DNA of 24,714 bases from Thermoguttaceae bacterium (lineage in GTDB: Bacteria; Planctomycetota; Planctomycetia; Pirellulales; Thermoguttaceae): assembly GCA_017454585.1 (NCBI GenBank), contig JAFTCU010000156.1, positions 1-24,714 on the forward strand. The letters run 5' to 3'. Every line of letters begins with the position of its first letter. The stretch's first letter is position 1. Both the position numbers and the translations under genes were made by a program. Below are positions 8,522 to 16,992 of this stretch, one piece after another. Below the pieces are notes generated by a model that searched no databases, was not told the DNA's origin, and worked only from the letters and a program-made list of their open reading frames with translations.

Positions 8522-8749
8522 TCAGTCTTCGGTGGTCTCCATGGAAATACCACGTCCGAGGCGCTTCCGCATTCCACCCTGCTGATGACCTTCAATCAAC
8601 GGAGTACGAGCTTCAGGCGAAGAGTAAGCGAGAAGCTGCTCGCGAATCTGATCCTGCTCTGCCGGAGTTCCGAGTTGGTCCACCGCGTCCGCGACGCCTT
8701 CCAGAACCGAGCGCTTGACGCCCTGACGAATCCAATCGAAAAAGTTCAT
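8522..8749 (-). CDS. Small hypothetical protein (75 residues)
   Basis: I do not recognise a characterised family. The protein starts MNFFDWIRQGVKRSVLEGVADAV, which suggests an amphipathic N-terminal helix, then a Gln/Glu-rich helical middle and a basic, Gly-rich tail (MRKRLGRG) ending in ETTED. It has no signal peptide or membrane span. It is a credible gene because a Shine-Dalgarno sequence (AAGGAG) lies seven bases before the ATG, a sigma70-like promoter lies upstream (8812-8839) and a rho-independent terminator lies downstream (8453-8493). It therefore seems to be a complete single-gene transcription unit just ahead of the helicase gene. The function is unknown. Confidence 0.8.
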   Translation of the reverse strand: MNFFDWIRQGVKRSVLEGVADAVDQLGTPAEQDQIREQLLAYSSPEARTPLIEGHQQGGMRKRLGRGISMETTED

Positions 8750-8811
8750 GATTTCTCCTTTTCATCCGTGAAAAAAATGGTGAGTTTTAAACGACTCTAA
8801 ATCAAGTTTCT

Positions 8812-8839
8812 ATTTTAACAGAGATTTGGATTTTGTAAA
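8812..8839 (-). promoter_or_regulatory. Sigma70-like promoter for the 75-residue gene
   Basis: On the minus strand TTTACA (8834-8839) and TAAAAT (8812-8817) are separated by 16 bases. The predicted transcript start is about 55 bases upstream of the ATG at 8749. This is a motif match only. Confidence 0.5.
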
Positions 8840-8974
8840 GAGCTGATGAGTAAAACTTTAACGATTTTTGAAAATTTTCAGGAAAAAGTTTTCGGAACGG
8901 TTTGTGTATCTTCGCAGGATTGCGCAGATTGTAAAATTTCCCAGTCAAAAGGCTATTCCTTTTTAGCGGAGCAG

Positions 8975-9005
8975 GGGGGAAGGACTTTTCAGTTTTCCTT
9001 CCCCC
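8975..9005. other. Strong hairpin downstream of the ADP-ribosylglycohydrolase-like gene
   Basis: A perfect 10-bp stem (GGGGGAAGGA at 8975-8984 with TCCTTCCCCC at 8996-9005) encloses an 11-base loop. It lies 26 bases beyond the stop codon of the minus-strand gene ending at 9032. No T-tract follows on the minus strand, so it may be a 3' stabilising hairpin or a factor-dependent terminator. Confidence 0.5.
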
Positions 9006-9031
9006 GAAATAAACGGAAAAGAGCCAAAAAG

Positions 9032-10696
9032 CTATTTTTCCTCGATCTCGATGGTTTTCCAGTACCCGGCCTCATACGACCATTCGTCCGGGTAGTTTTC
9101 CAGCTCAAGCTGGATCGTATTGCCCGCGAACGGGGTCAGGTCAAACTTGACGTCCTGCCACGCATCGCCCGCAATCACTTTTTCGAGCTGCGGTGAGCCG
9201 TTCACCTGGATTTTCAGGAGCCAGTCGTAGTTCGGATGGTTCGTGACGGTCAGTTTCAGCGTCGTTTTTACGCCGTTTTTCACGCTCAGCGTCCGGGAAA
9301 GAATACACGGCGTTTCCCGTTTGAGCGGATGCGTCATCAGAACGTTCGCCGTCCCCTTCCACTGATCCTTCATCCCCGGGTTCATGTCCGGGCCGCACTG
9401 CGAGATTTTCCAGCCGGGGAAGAAATGATCGACCGCTTTTTGGATTTCTTTGTACGCGCGGAATTTGATTTGGGCCATTTCCGCGTCCGTGAATTTCGTA
9501 TCGAGCGCCGGCTTTGGGTCCCACGAAAGCTCCAGCGGCATTGGCTCGGCTTTCTGGCGCGGGATCACGAAATATTCCACGCCGTCCACGGTCTCCATGC
9601 GTCCGCCGGCGGCGATGACCGTCTGGCGGGCGAGTTTCTCACAAACATCCAGAAGCGCCGGGAAAGTGTACTCGGTGTACGAGAATTTCGGCTCATTTTT
9701 GAGTTTTTCGGAGAATTTGGCCGGGAGTTTTTTGAACCCGAGCCGCGTGAAAAGGGCGCCGCCCGCGCTCGACGGATTGCAGTCGGAATCGTAGCCGGCC
9801 CGCATCGAAATGACGATGGTCTGGTCCAGATCGCCGTTTCCGTAGAGGAGGCCCAGGACGATGCACGCGCCGTTGATCTTCACGTCGATCGCGCCGTTCG
9901 AGGCTTTCTGGTACTCGGGATTTTTGCGGTACTTCTCCACGCATTTATTCCACGCGAACGTCCAGTCGTTGGGGTTTTCGGAGTGCCACGCACGCACGTC
10001 GCGGACCATTTCGGCGTACTGACTTTCTGCAGGGATCGCCGCCAGCCCAGCGTCAAGGAGCTGGTCCACGTCTTCCGTGAAAAAAGCCTCGGCATACATC
10101 GCGCCCATGAAGACGCCGCCGTAGATCCCATCACCGTAGTTCATCAGCCGGCCGAATTTTTCGCCCAGAGCAATGACCGAGTTCGGAAGCCCGGGGGAGA
10201 TCAAACCCGCAAAATCAGCCTCGATCTGGTAATCGATGTCGTTCGGGCAGCGGTTGAATTTGGGGTGGCCGGAGTCCGGCGGAGCGATGCCGGCCCGCAA
10301 GTTGGTCCGCCCGGCATTGTTCGCGCACCAAAGGGCGTACTGACTGTTCGCGAAGTCGATCCCGGCCTGGCGGATGGAAGCGTTCAGGCCGTACTGCTCC
10401 AGCGTGCGGAGGAACGTCATTTCGACGTACAAATCATCCTGACCGAACGCGTTATTGATCATGTCGGGGGTCCAGACCGGAACGCTTTCCTCGGGGATGA
10501 TCCGATCGACGAACTTGAATTCCGTCGGAGCGCCCCAGCAGACCCCAGCGATTTGGCCGACCCAGCCGGCCTTCATTTTGTCACGGTACTCTTCCACAGA
10601 AAGGCGGCGAAAACCGTCCTCCTGAGCAAAAATGGCAGAAACTGCAGAAACGTAAAACCAGCAGGCGAGGCAGAGAAACAGGAAAGTCTTTTTCAT
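9032..10696 (-). CDS. Exported ADP-ribosylglycohydrolase-fold protein
   Basis: Probable extracytoplasmic hydrolase of the ADP-ribosylglycohydrolase (DraG/ARH) fold; the true substrate is unknown. The 554-residue product opens with a signal peptide (MKKTFLFLCLACWFYVSAVSAIFA, likely cut after residue 24). The glycohydrolase domain follows: AGWVGQIAGVCWGAPTEF (about 43-60), a metal-type pair in GQDDLYVEM (Asp87/Asp88) and AGYDSDCNPSSAGGAL (300-314), equivalent to the second metal site. From about residue 430 there is a beta-rich region that looks like a carbohydrate-binding or sandwich module. The ATG at 10696 is chosen because GGAAGAGG lies about eight bases upstream; an in-frame TTG six codons earlier overlaps that site and would spoil the signal peptide. 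It follows mnmA by 50 bases. Confidence 0.82.
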   Translation of the reverse strand: MKKTFLFLCLACWFYVSAVSAIFAQEDGFRRLSVEEYRDKMKAGWVGQIAGVCWGAPTEFKFVDRIIPEESVPVWTPDMINNAFGQDDLYVEMTFLRTLEQYGLNASIRQAGIDFANSQYALWCANNAGRTNLRAGIAPPDSGHPKFNRCPNDIDYQIEADFAGLISPGLPNSVIALGEKFGRLMNYGDGIYGGVFMGAMYAEAFFTEDVDQLLDAGLAAIPAESQYAEMVRDVRAWHSENPNDWTFAWNKCVEKYRKNPEYQKASNGAIDVKINGACIVLGLLYGNGDLDQTIVISMRAGYDSDCNPSSAGGALFTRLGFKKLPAKFSEKLKNEPKFSYTEYTFPALLDVCEKLARQTVIAAGGRMETVDGVEYFVIPRQKAEPMPLELSWDPKPALDTKFTDAEMAQIKFRAYKEIQKAVDHFFPGWKISQCGPDMNPGMKDQWKGTANVLMTHPLKRETPCILSRTLSVKNGVKTTLKLTVTNHPNYDWLLKIQVNGSPQLEKVIAGDAWQDVKFDLTPFAGNTIQLELENYPDEWSYEAGYWKTIEIEEK

Positions 10697-10718
10697 GGGG
10701 AAAACCTCTTCCAATTTT

Positions 10719-10746
10719 TAATTCATAATTCAAAATTCTTAATTAA
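10719..10746. repeat. A/T-rich heptamer repeat (TAATTCA units)
   Basis: Four consecutive seven-base units (TAATTCA, TAATTCA, AAATTCT, TAATTAA) fill the gap between mnmA and the exported hydrolase gene. It is similar in period, but not in sequence, to the GAATAAC heptamers elsewhere in the window. Non-coding. Confidence 0.6.
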
Positions 10747-11850
10747 TCAGTCGATCCATCCGCCGCCGAGCATCATCCCGCCGGAGTAGCAGACGGCGGC
10801 CTGTCCTGGGGCGATGCCGTAAACGGGGGAGTGGAACGTGACGTGGAATTTCTGGTCCTCAAGCGGCGTCACCAGGGCCGGGACGGACGGCGAGCGGTAG
10901 CGGATCTTCACCTCGCACTCGAACGGCTCCTTCGGGTCCGGGATTTGCCAGACAGCGTCGGAAGCGGTGAGTTCCGTCCGCGCGAGATCTTCATGAAGGC
11001 CCAGAACCACCCGATTCGTTTCGGGTTCCAGACGCACGACAAAATGCGGCTCCTGAAACGCCAGCCGAAGGCCTTTTCTCTGGCCGATCGTGTAGCGTTC
11101 CAGACCTTCGTGGGGGCCGAGGTTTTTACCGTCGAGCGTGACGAAATCCCCCTGCGTGTTCGGGTAGGCACCGGTTTTCTGGAAAATGCAGTCTTTCACA
11201 AACCCGGCGTGATTGCCGTCCGGCACAAAACAAATCTCCTGACTGTCCTTTTTGTGCGCCACGTGCAGCCCGATCTCCTCGGCGATCTGGCGGATTTCTT
11301 CCTTTTTGTAAGTTCCCAGCGGGAAAATCAGACGGGAAAGTTTTTCGCGTGGGATCCGGTGGAGGACGTAGGACTGGTCTTTCGATTCGTCCAGGCCGCG
11401 CCAGATGCGCGCTTCACGGGTCCCGTTCGGCTGGTCGGTCGGCAGGATCCGGGCGTAGTGGCCCGTCGCGACGCAATCCGCTCCAAGCGAATCGGCGAAA
11501 TCGAAGATTTTCCCGAATTTCAGCTTGGCGTTGCAGACGATGCACGGGTTGGGTGTTCTGCAGGAAGAATACTCTTTTACGAAATAATCGACGATTTGCT
11601 GGAACTCTTCGTGAAAGTCCATGATGTGGAGCGGGATCCCGAAACGGTCTGCGACCTTTTGAGCGTCCTGGGCGTCTTCTGAGCTGCAGCAGCCATGCTT
11701 TCGGCGGATGGAATTTCCGTCGGAATCGGTGGAGTGAAGCTGAATGCCGTGACGCATAAAAACGCCGGTGACTTTATGCCCGGCCTGGGTCAGAAGGTGC
11801 GCACACACACTGCTGTCCACGCCACCGGACATCGCGAGGATGATTTTCAT
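10747..11850 (-). CDS. mnmA: tRNA-specific 2-thiouridylase MnmA
   Basis: Thiolates U34 of tRNAs for Lys, Glu and Gln using ATP and a relayed persulfide. The 367-residue product has the PP-loop SGGVDSS (8-14), the insertion with GCCSSEDAQDA (53-63), NPCIVCNAKLKF (101-112) whose Cys106 aligns with the first catalytic cysteine, the tRNA-contact region around ATGHYAR (128-134), and EICFVPDG with Cys207 as the second catalytic cysteine. The length is normal. The start at 11850 is set by homology (MKIILAMSGG) and by GGAGGG eight bases upstream. A longer in-frame opening to 12018 is rejected: it adds 56 residues unlike MnmA and runs into a repeat. The exported hydrolase gene follows 50 bases downstream and may share the transcript. 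Confidence 0.97.
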   Translation of the reverse strand: MKIILAMSGGVDSSVCAHLLTQAGHKVTGVFMRHGIQLHSTDSDGNSIRRKHGCCSSEDAQDAQKVADRFGIPLHIMDFHEEFQQIVDYFVKEYSSCRTPNPCIVCNAKLKFGKIFDFADSLGADCVATGHYARILPTDQPNGTREARIWRGLDESKDQSYVLHRIPREKLSRLIFPLGTYKKEEIRQIAEEIGLHVAHKKDSQEICFVPDGNHAGFVKDCIFQKTGAYPNTQGDFVTLDGKNLGPHEGLERYTIGQRKGLRLAFQEPHFVVRLEPETNRVVLGLHEDLARTELTASDAVWQIPDPKEPFECEVKIRYRSPSVPALVTPLEDQKFHVTFHSPVYGIAPGQAAVCYSGGMMLGGGWID

Positions 11851-11990
11851 GAGGAAGCCCTCCAGATTTCGATTTTCTTGACGCTGATCCGGCGAGGAAG
11901 AAGCTGGACCGGCTTGGAAACGGGGCAAATGGAACAAAAAAACGGAAGGGACCGTGGTTAAACGCCGAACCAGCCGCGCTTCGACGCCCG

Positions 11991-12099
11991 ATTTAAACAC
12001 GGATTTCCACGGATTCAAAGGATTTGCGCAGATTAGTAAAGAAAAAGTGAGAAATCTTTCTCAAAAAATCCTTTTAATCCCTTAAATCCGTGGAAATCC
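11991..12099. repeat. Perfect 25-bp inverted repeat between mnmA and uvrA
   Basis: Arms 11991-12015 and 12075-12099 are exact inverted copies (outer part ATTTAAACACGGATT, inner part TCCACGGATT), separated by 59 bases that contain further GGATT and GGATTTGCGCAGATT motifs. The latter motif recurs almost unchanged at about 8919-8933. The gap between the two genes (11851-12172, 322 bases) otherwise holds only the mnmA leader and a small CGCG hairpin behind uvrA (12126-12138). It is probably a dispersed non-coding repeat; it could also act as a transcription barrier behind uvrA. Confidence 0.75.
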
Positions 12100-12172
12100 G
12101 TGTTTAAATGGAATTTTGAAGCGGTACGCGCTCCGCGTTGGAGTAAAACTTTACGCCCTCACGGTCAGTTCG

Positions 12173-15100
12173 TCACGACTGCCGGGCCAAATATTCTTTC
12201 AGGAACGTACCGGTACGGCTTTCTGCAACTTCCGAAACGTCTTCGGGAGTACCGCACGTTACGATTTCACCACCGGCGCTTCCGCCTTCAGGCCCAAGGT
12301 CGATGACCCAGTCTGCGGAGGCGATGACGTCCAGATTATGTTCGATCACGAAGACCGAATTTCCTCGGTCCACCAGATCGTGCAGAACGTTCAGAAGCCG
12401 TTCAATGTCCGTGAAATGCAGACCAGTCGTGGGCTCGTCCAGAATGTAGAGCGTGTTACCGGTTGAAGTGCGCGAAAGCTCTGAGGCGAGTTTAATGCGC
12501 TGGGCCTCTCCACCGGAAAGGGTAGTGGAAGGCTGGCCCAGCTCCAGGTAGCCGAGTCCGACCGAGATCAAACTCTCCAGAGGGCGGTGGATCGCGGGGA
12601 AATTTTCGAAAAAGACCGCTGCGTCCTCGATTTTCATTTGAAGCACGTCCGCGATGGATTTTCCTTTGTACAGAACTTCGAGCGTCTGGCGGTTGAAACG
12701 TTTTCCCTCACATTCCGGGCATTGCACGTACATGTTGGGGAGAAAGTTCATTTCGATTTTTTGAACTCCCTGGCCCTGGCAGTGCTCACAGCGTCCGCCG
12801 CGTACGTTGAAGCTGAACCGGCCGATTTTGTAGCCGCGCTGCTTTGCCTCACGGGTTTCTGTAAAGACCTTTCGGATCTCGTCGAAAATCCCCAAATACG
12901 TCGCGGGATTACTGCGGGGTGTACGACCGATCGGGGCCTGATTCACGAGGATCACTTTGTCGATTTTCTGAGCGCCGCGAAGACTCTCATGCGGTCCGGG
13001 TTTTACGGAGATGCCACCCAGCTTTCGGATGATGGCGGGGGCGAGGGTTTCATTTACGAGCGAGCTTTTTCCCGAGCCGCTTACACCTGTCACACAAACG
13101 AAATGGTTCAGCGGGAAATCGACCGACACGTTCTGCAGGTTGTTCGTTGTTACACCCTCAATCGTCACATAACGGGTCCGCGTGTTGACCGAGCGCCGCT
13201 TGTGGCGCAGGGCGTACTTTTGCATTTCGCCAAGGTATTTTCCCGTGATGGAACGTGGGTGGTTCTGGATCGTTTCGGGCGTTCCTTCCGCCACGATCGT
13301 TCCGCCGTGTACACCCGCGCCCGGGCCCACGTCGATGATCCAGTCGGACTGACGCATGATCGATTCGTCATGCTCGACCACGAGCACGGTATTGTCCATC
13401 CTCTGGAGTTGGCGGAGCGCCTCGATCAGCTTTTGATTGTCACGGGGATGAAGTCCGATCGACGGTTCGTCGAGTACATAGCAAACGCCGACCAGCCCGG
13501 ACCCGAGGCCGCCAGCCAGTCGAACGCGCTGCAGCTCGCCGCCGGAAAGTGTATCTGCCGAGCGGTCGAGCGTCAGGTAACCCAGACCGACCTGCTTCAG
13601 GAATTCCAGCCGGGGCAGAATCTGCGAAATGAGCGGTTCCGCGATGGGAAGCTCCGACTCTTCGTCGAACTTGAGATTCCGGAAAAACTTCAATGCGTCC
13701 AGAATACTCAGCGCGGTCAACTCCTGAATCGTGTGCGGGCGCATAAAGTCCTTGCGGCGGAAGTCCCCGATTCGCACGTTTAACGCTTCCAGACGAAGCC
13801 GCGCACCGTGGCATGTGGGGCATTCTACCCGACCACGGCAGGAATCGAGCGTCTGACGGAAAGAAACGGAGGAGCCGTTCTGGTACTCGTCGTTCAGAAG
13901 GTCGAAAATTCCTTCTACTTTCTCACCGATGGCAGGAAGTTTACGGGTCAAAGATGTTTTGGCCGCCAAATCGGAAATACTGCTTTGGCTTGCCGAAGAC
14001 AAAGAAGCGCCTGACTGTCCGAAAAGGCTGCTCGCACCGGAAAATTCATTTTCCCCGGACGAATTGTTTTCACCGTTCGCGGAGGCCAATTTGATGTTTT
14101 GCCCGTGTTTTATTTCCGCACAGTAGTCGATCATGGATTCTTCCAGGTCGATCGACTTTCCGTCGGTTTCTGGTTCCAGCACGGAATCCGAGTCCTCATT
14201 TCCCGACCCAGAGGAAATTCCGCCTTTTTGGGGTTTTGTACTTTTGACACCAGAAAAAGCGGGGTCATCGGGATCATTTTCCTGGAAAGCTCCCACGGAA
14301 ACAGAAGAAACTCCATCGTCGTCACGTACGGCCGTTGGCTTGAAAGTTCCTTTCATGACGGCTTTTTGCTGCTGGCTCTCCGGAGTGGACACTTCTACTG
14401 GGACTTTGGATTCCGTTGTGTTTGCCGGCTCAACCAGCAGTTTGTCAAAAGAAGGGGAGGCGCTGCGTAGAGCCGTGATGGTACTCAGGAATTCCTGTAA
14501 ATCGAACAGATCGCTCCCGGAACCATAAAGGAGAAAATCCATCTGTGTGTCATTCAGACGTTCCAGCGGCGTATTCCAGCGAATTCCCAGAACCGCAAGG
14601 CAGGGAGAAAGACGGGCGCGAAAACGACGCAGGGTCTGATCTGGAAGGTTCTTCCAAATCCCAACCGCTCCGGACGCGAGAGAAAGGCTTCGATTCGAAA
14701 TGACCAGATCCGGGTCAAACTTTTCCAAATAGCCAAATCCCTCGCAAGTCTTGCAAATACCGTAAGGGCTGTTGAAGCTGAACATTCTCGGCTCCAGTGT
14801 GTCGAACTTGATGTTGCAGATCGGGCAGGCGTTTTTGGTGCTGAAAATTCTGTCTTTCCAGACGTTTCCCTGAGGCGTGGTGTGTTCGATCGTTGCGATG
14901 ATCTGGCCACCTCCGTGCCGCAGACCAAGGTTCAGACTTTCCGTCAGGCGCGGACGTGATGCTTCCCGAATGACGACCCGGTCCACGATCGCTTCTACCG
15001 TATGAGGCTGGCGAACGTCCTGCGCAGGCGCATGATCCAGTTCCACGATGGTTCCGTCAACCCGGGCTCGAATGTAACCTGCTTTCCGGATCAGCTCGAA

Positions 15101-15634
15101 AACATCCTGGCAGTTTCCTTTGCGCTTCTTCACAATTGGCGCGAGGAGCATCATGCGGGTACCTTCCGGATACCCCATCAGGGTTTCCAGAATTTGGTCG
15201 GGAAGCTGTGGGCGAATTGGCCGGCCGCATTTGGGACAGGAAGCGGTTCCAAGCCGGGCAAAGAGGACGCGGAGGTAATCGTAGATCTCCGTCACGGTCG
15301 CGACGGTGCTCCGGGGATTACTGATTCCTGAGTGTTGATCGATGGAAATAGTTGGCTGAAGGCCCTCGATCCGGTCCACGTCGGGACGTTCCATCTGATG
15401 AAAGAACTGCCGGGAGTAAACGGAAAGGCTTTCGATGTATTGCCGCTGTCCCTCGGCGTACAGTGTATCGAACGCGAGAGAGCTTTTTCCTGAACCACTT
15501 GGGCCGGTGATGACGACGAGCCGATTCCGCGGAATGTCCACGTTGATGTTCTTCAGATTGTGCACACGCGCGCCGATGATATTGATGCGCTTTTTCTGGT
15601 GCTGAACGCTGACCATGCCGGGAAGGGGGGACAT
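12173..15634 (-). CDS. uvrA: Excinuclease ABC subunit A (UvrA) with a large extra segment
   Basis: Damage-sensing ATPase of nucleotide excision repair; dimerises and loads UvrB. The 1153-residue product has both ABC modules: Walker [10 protein letters not shown] (about 44-52), a zinc-type module (CPIC, then CKTC, about 270-297), [12 protein letters not shown] and [10 protein letters not shown]; then [11 protein letters not shown], the second zinc module (CEHC, then CPEC), [12 protein letters not shown] and LDEPTTGLH. UvrA is usually about 940-950 residues. The excess is mainly a Ser/Glu/Asp/Gly-rich, low-complexity segment at about 398-572 (DNA about 13919-14443), inserted just before the signature segment leading to [10 protein letters not shown]. 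The ATG at 15634 is preferred because GGAAAGG lies six bases upstream; an earlier in-frame ATG (15673) is not needed for homology. Confidence 0.96.
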   Translation of the reverse strand: MSPLPGMVSVQHQKKRINIIGARVHNLKNINVDIPRNRLVVITGPSGSGKSSLAFDTLYAEGQRQYIESLSVYSRQFFHQMERPDVDRIEGLQPTISIDQHSGISNPRSTVATVTEIYDYLRVLFARLGTASCPKCGRPIRPQLPDQILETLMGYPEGTRMMLLAPIVKKRKGNCQDVFELIRKAGYIRARVDGTIVELDHAPAQDVRQPHTVEAIVDRVVIREASRPRLTESLNLGLRHGGGQIIATIEHTTPQGNVWKDRIFSTKNACPICNIKFDTLEPRMFSFNSPYGICKTCEGFGYLEKFDPDLVISNRSLSLASGAVGIWKNLPDQTLRRFRARLSPCLAVLGIRWNTPLERLNDTQMDFLLYGSGSDLFDLQEFLSTITALRSASPSFDKLLVEPANTTESKVPVEVSTPESQQQKAVMKGTFKPTAVRDDDGVSSVSVGAFQENDPDDPAFSGVKSTKPQKGGISSGSGNEDSDSVLEPETDGKSIDLEESMIDYCAEIKHGQNIKLASANGENNSSGENEFSGASSLFGQSGASLSSASQSSISDLAAKTSLTRKLPAIGEKVEGIFDLLNDEYQNGSSVSFRQTLDSCRGRVECPTCHGARLRLEALNVRIGDFRRKDFMRPHTIQELTALSILDALKFFRNLKFDEESELPIAEPLISQILPRLEFLKQVGLGYLTLDRSADTLSGGELQRVRLAGGLGSGLVGVCYVLDEPSIGLHPRDNQKLIEALRQLQRMDNTVLVVEHDESIMRQSDWIIDVGPGAGVHGGTIVAEGTPETIQNHPRSITGKYLGEMQKYALRHKRRSVNTRTRYVTIEGVTTNNLQNVSVDFPLNHFVCVTGVSGSGKSSLVNETLAPAIIRKLGGISVKPGPHESLRGAQKIDKVILVNQAPIGRTPRSNPATYLGIFDEIRKVFTETREAKQRGYKIGRFSFNVRGGRCEHCQGQGVQKIEMNFLPNMYVQCPECEGKRFNRQTLEVLYKGKSIADVLQMKIEDAAVFFENFPAIHRPLESLISVGLGYLELGQPSTTLSGGEAQRIKLASELSRTSTGNTLYILDEPTTGLHFTDIERLLNVLHDLVDRGNSVFVIEHNLDVIASADWVIDLGPEGGSAGGEIVTCGTPEDVSEVAESRTGTFLKEYLARQS

Positions 15635-15767
15635 AATGCGCCTTTCCAAAAAAAAATCCAGTGGAAATTTCACACCGGATATTATGTCAAACAGTTAAGA
15701 TCTCCGAATGAACAAAAGTCGGAAAAATCAACCACACTGAGCTTCACGAATAAATAAAACTCACGGC

Positions 15768-15793
15768 GGGTGAGAAACGTGAATTTCTCACCC
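15768..15793 (-). terminator. Hairpin terminator after the 28-residue basic gene
   Basis: A perfect 10-bp stem (GGGTGAGAAA 15768-15777, TTTCTCACCC 15784-15793) with a 6-base loop lies 12 bases beyond the stop of the small minus-strand gene. On that strand it is followed by a moderately T-rich stretch (GTTTTATTTATT) a few bases later. It is likely a terminator or a 3' stabiliser. Confidence 0.6.
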
Positions 15794-15805
15794 AAGTACG
15801 AAAAA

Positions 15806-15892
15806 TCATTTGCGATGACGAATTCTCGAACGCATTTTTCTTTTTTTACGACCGATCTTGCGACGACCTTTTCCAGAAACTTTTGTTCCCAC
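15806..15892 (-). CDS. 28-residue highly basic protein, ribosomal-protein-like
   Basis: A short gene on the minus strand: GTG start at 15892 and TGA at 15806-15808. The product begins MGTKVSGKGRRKIGRKKRK and ends RSRIRHRK; 16 of 28 residues are Arg, Lys or His. Support is unusually complete for so small a gene: AGGAG seven bases before the GTG, an extended -10 promoter about 90 bases upstream (15978-15986) and a perfect hairpin just after the stop. By composition and length it resembles the tiny basic proteins bound to the small ribosomal subunit (THX or AURKAIP1/COX24-like), but I cannot assign it to one of these by motif. It lies on the same strand as uvrA, which begins 172 bases downstream. 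Confidence 0.72.
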   Translation of the reverse strand: MGTKVSGKGRRKIGRKKRKMRSRIRHRK

Positions 15893-15977
15893 GATAAATC
15901 TCCTGTAAGTAAGTCCCAGTCACACACAGTGAAGGGAAACTGCCAATGAAAACATAAATTAATATTTTATGGTCTGT

Positions 15978-15986
15978 ATTATAGCA
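15978..15986 (-). promoter_or_regulatory. Extended -10 promoter for the 28-residue basic gene
   Basis: On the minus strand TGCTATAAT gives a perfect -10 hexamer (15978-15983) with the TGn extension; no good -35 is visible. The predicted start leaves a leader of about 80 bases before the GTG at 15892. It stands back to back with the plus-strand promoter at 16016-16043. Confidence 0.55.
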
Positions 15987-16015
15987 AATTTTCAGACTTT
16001 TTATAGGGGGGGCGG

Positions 16016-16043
16016 TTGACTTTTTGAAAATTTTATTTATAAT
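16016..16043 (+). promoter_or_regulatory. Sigma70-type promoter for the membrane-protein gene
   Basis: TTGACT (16016-16021) and TATAAT (16038-16043) are separated by 16 bases. This places the transcript start near 16050 and rules out the in-frame TTG at 16024 as the start codon. The leader of about 100 bases contains a small hairpin (CCCTGG 16100-16105 with CCAGGG 16118-16123). Confidence 0.65.
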
Positions 16044-16152
16044 AAACAAAGATTTGGGAGCACTTTGGTTTTTCCCCGTTTTCAGATTGGCCTTTGAAAC
16101 CCTGGTTTGGATTAAATCCAGGGACTTCCTCACCCGACCGATAAAGAGTAAA

Positions 16153-16917
16153 ATGCCAGAAATTATTCGCGATTTTAAAGACTATTCCCTCGCGTTTCCT
16201 TGCAACCCACACGATTTGCGTTCGTGTGCCATTGGGTTCCGACTTCTTTTCTGGGCGGATTCTCTGATCGTTTGCGCGGTGTTGCTTCTGACGGCCGTAA
16301 TGTTCTGGTTCACGGCAAACTCACCTCAGTTTCAGACGTTCCTGGAGGAAGTCACGCCGGAGAAAATCGTGGAAATCCAGAAACTTCCTCTTCTGGAACA
16401 GCAGCAGTATTTCTCGGAAGTACTTCCTTTAGACGAATTGAGGCCACCCCTGACTTTGGTTTCGCTTTTCTTTTTGTTTGGGGTTCTGATGAATATCGTA
16501 GGGACGATTTTTTGTATGAACTGTCCACCAATTCCCGGAGCCAAATCTTACGGTCTGGCCTGGTTTGGTGTGTGCATTTTGAACGGGATCCCTTTCCTGA
16601 GTACCTTTATTCCACTTTTTTATTTGCTGGCGTGGCAGTATTGGCTCTCATTTTTCTTTCGATTGTCGCTCCTTCTGGGGGAAAAGCGCGTTTTGCTGCT
16701 CTTGCGTCAAATTCATCGGACGGTTTTTTTCATGATCTTTTCTCTGTTGCTTGCGACACTTCTTTCGTCGTTTCTTTTCTTGCTCGTCCTGGGCTTTTTC
16801 GTACTCGGTTTTTTCCAGTACGCCAAGGTCTTGAAGCTCCTTCGGATAAAAATTGACGAGCAGACTCAATTCTGGGATTATGGAAATGACGATTTTCATA
16901 CAAAAAAACTCGCTTGA
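16153..16917 (+). CDS. Hypothetical multi-span membrane protein
   Basis: I do not recognise the family. The 254-residue product has a short cytoplasmic-looking N-terminus (MPEIIRDFKDYSLAF), then about five hydrophobic spans: around residues 32-56, 98-121, 132-152, 155-175 and 195-220. A Glu-rich hydrophilic loop of about 40 residues separates the first two spans, and the end is a charged tail. The ATG at 16153 is chosen because the promoter at 16016-16043 overlaps the upstream part of the open frame; the ribosome-binding site there is weak (AAAGAG). The prenyl synthase gene follows on the same strand but has its own -10 element, so the two need not be one operon. It could be a transporter or stress-related membrane protein, but nothing in the sequence decides this. 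Confidence 0.75.
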   Translation: MPEIIRDFKDYSLAFPCNPHDLRSCAIGFRLLFWADSLIVCAVLLLTAVMFWFTANSPQFQTFLEEVTPEKIVEIQKLPLLEQQQYFSEVLPLDELRPPLTLVSLFFLFGVLMNIVGTIFCMNCPPIPGAKSYGLAWFGVCILNGIPFLSTFIPLFYLLAWQYWLSFFFRLSLLLGEKRVLLLLRQIHRTVFFMIFSLLLATLLSSFLFLLVLGFFVLGFFQYAKVLKLLRIKIDEQTQFWDYGNDDFHTKKLA

Positions 16918-16950
16918 GTTCCCCTCCCCCCTGTGTTTTTTCTCAAAATG

Positions 16951-16959
16951 TGCTATAAT
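16951..16959 (+). promoter_or_regulatory. Extended -10 promoter for the prenyl synthase gene
   Basis: TGCTATAAT gives a perfect -10 (16954-16959) with TGn extension. The same nine bases form the promoter of the 28-residue gene on the other strand. Transcription would begin near 16966, almost at the ATG at 16972, which favours translation from 16993. Confidence 0.55.
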
Positions 16960-16992
16960 TAACTTGTTTTTATGTACATTGCGGGGGATTAT

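Noticed and set aside
8846..9196. 116-codon plus-strand frame starting MSKTLTIFENFQEK
   Set aside because: It runs into the antisense of the exported hydrolase and through a strong hairpin; no promoter or convincing ribosome-binding site.
9236..10789. 517-codon plus-strand frame opposite the exported hydrolase and the end of mnmA
   Set aside because: It runs across two recognised minus-strand genes and has no motif or Shine-Dalgarno support.
11851..12018. N-terminal extension of mnmA
   Set aside because: It adds 56 residues unlike the family and begins inside an inverted repeat; a good Shine-Dalgarno sequence precedes the internal ATG at 11850.
12587..13783. 398-codon plus-strand frame opposite uvrA
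   Set aside because: It lies within the conserved ABC modules of uvrA and has no independent support.
16024..16152. N-terminal extension of the membrane-protein gene from TTG
   Set aside because: It overlaps the -10 of the promoter at 16016-16043, so it cannot be in the transcript.
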